From Sphingomonas gei (GTDB lineage Bacteria > Pseudomonadota > Alphaproteobacteria > Sphingomonadales > Sphingomonadaceae), in the NCBI RefSeq assembly GCF_004792685.1, contig NZ_SRXT01000002.1, positions 248,001 to 312,000 of the forward strand: DNA of 64,000 nt, given 5' to 3'. This document shows, piece by piece, positions 63,636 to 64,000 of the stretch. Under the pieces are notes generated by a model that ran no database searches, was not told the DNA's origin, and worked only from the letters and a program-made list of their open reading frames with translations. The position numbers and the translations under genes are program-made. The first letter of the stretch is position 1. Each line of letters opens with the position of its first letter.

Positions 63636-64000
63636 GTGTCCGAATCGCCGCCACTGCCGCTTTTCTATCGCGCGCCCGAAGCGCTTTCGTCGCAACGGCA
63701 CCAGGATTGGCGCCTCAAGGAGGGCGATTACGGCTTCGCCGCGGCAACGACCTATGTGCCCGTGGTGGTCGGCGAGTTCGTCGCCGCGGCGCGCCATTAT
63801 CCGATCCTGTTCGCCGATGCGGCGGTGCCCTCGCCGGTCGTTCTGCTCGGGCTGGCCGACGACAATCTGTTCGTAACCGACGGGGCCTGGGCCGAGGGGC
63901 TGCACATCCCCGCTTATGTCCGCCGCTACCCGTTCGGCTTCGTCGCCACCGACGATGCCGAGCAATTCGCGCTGATCGCCGATGTCGGTTCGGATCGTTT
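63636..64000 (+). CDS. SapC family protein (N-terminal part, runs off window)
   Basis: The first 121 residues are visible, from GTG at 63636 preceded by GAGGAAATC. The lead SESPPLPLFYRAPEALSSQRHQDWRLKEGDYGFAAATTYVPVVVGEFVAAARHYPILFA, with FVRRYPFG-like YVRRYPFGFVATDD, is typical of SapC-family proteins, named after a Campylobacter S-layer locus. Their function is not established; in sphingomonads they often sit near TonB-dependent receptors. It lies 69 bases after the exoprotein stop and is probably the next gene of the same operon. Confidence 0.88.
   Translation, partial: MSESPPLPLFYRAPEALSSQRHQDWRLKEGDYGFAAATTYVPVVVGEFVAAARHYPILFADAAVPSPVVLLGLADDNLFVTDGAWAEGLHIPAYVRRYPFGFVATDDAEQFALIADVGSDR

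Noticed and set aside
62172..63965. Minus-strand frame crossing the exoprotein end and the SapC start
   Set aside because: It spans two recognisable plus-strand genes and their Shine-Dalgarno region and has only low-complexity Arg/Gly/Asp-rich sequence.

Overview
This 64 kb GC-rich window looks like chromosome from a Sphingomonas-type alphaproteobacterium. The basis is gene content and order: rsfS-rlmH-envC-ctpA-dsbB, cpoB-tilS-ftsH, ileS-lspA-DUF3035, a divK-type regulator, a GTTC-N7-GTTC LexA box, a TorF-family porin and many short GC-rich palindromic repeats. I saw no rRNA, tRNA, CRISPR array, prophage or insertion sequence.

Region 1 (1-11.1 kb) holds the 5' part of a DNA-repair-type radical SAM gene, a GT87-like membrane glycosyltransferase, and a minus-strand housekeeping block: proA, a small conserved gene, nadD, rsfS, rlmH, envC, ctpA, dsbB and coq7. 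An unusual three-stem inverted-repeat element lies between rsfS and rlmH. Region 2 (11.1-25.7 kb) carries ftsH, tilS, cpoB, rodZ, ptsP, a PadR/HAAS-membrane-protein pair, a nitronate monooxygenase-like enzyme, a TonB-like protein, a beta-barrel protein, lysC and ubiG. Region 3 (25.8-34.6 kb) is rich in DNA repair: an ATP-dependent ligase, an SOS-controlled endonuclease III-like glycosylase followed by uracil-DNA glycosylase, and a broken GFA-family gene. It also has a secreted S41 protease, divK, a HAD hydrolase, a RidA protein and a TorF-type porin behind a sigma54/NtrC-like site. Region 4 (34.6-42.5 kb) has lspA, ileS, ribF, an M19 dipeptidase, folA and a glutaminyl cyclase. ileS and tilS both carry in-frame copies of dispersed palindromic repeats.

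Region 5 (42.6-64 kb) is the most striking part. A FecI-type sigma factor and FecR anti-sigma factor precede a tightly packed operon of about 19 kb. It encodes a two-partner-secretion transporter (TpsB), an unusual DUF2341-LamG-ExbB fusion, ExbD, TonB, a porin, a periplasmic coiled-coil protein and a filamentous haemagglutinin-like exoprotein of about 4140 residues. That exoprotein has a duplicated N-terminal secretion module and ends in an STN domain, the domain that TonB-dependent transducers use to signal to FecR. A SapC-family gene follows and runs off the window. My inference is a self-contained surface-adhesin system with its own energy transducer and cell-surface signalling, in which the exoprotein itself, or its retained C-terminus, may be the signal input.

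Functions are assigned from motifs and family resemblance read by eye. No database search was run, so domain borders are approximate.
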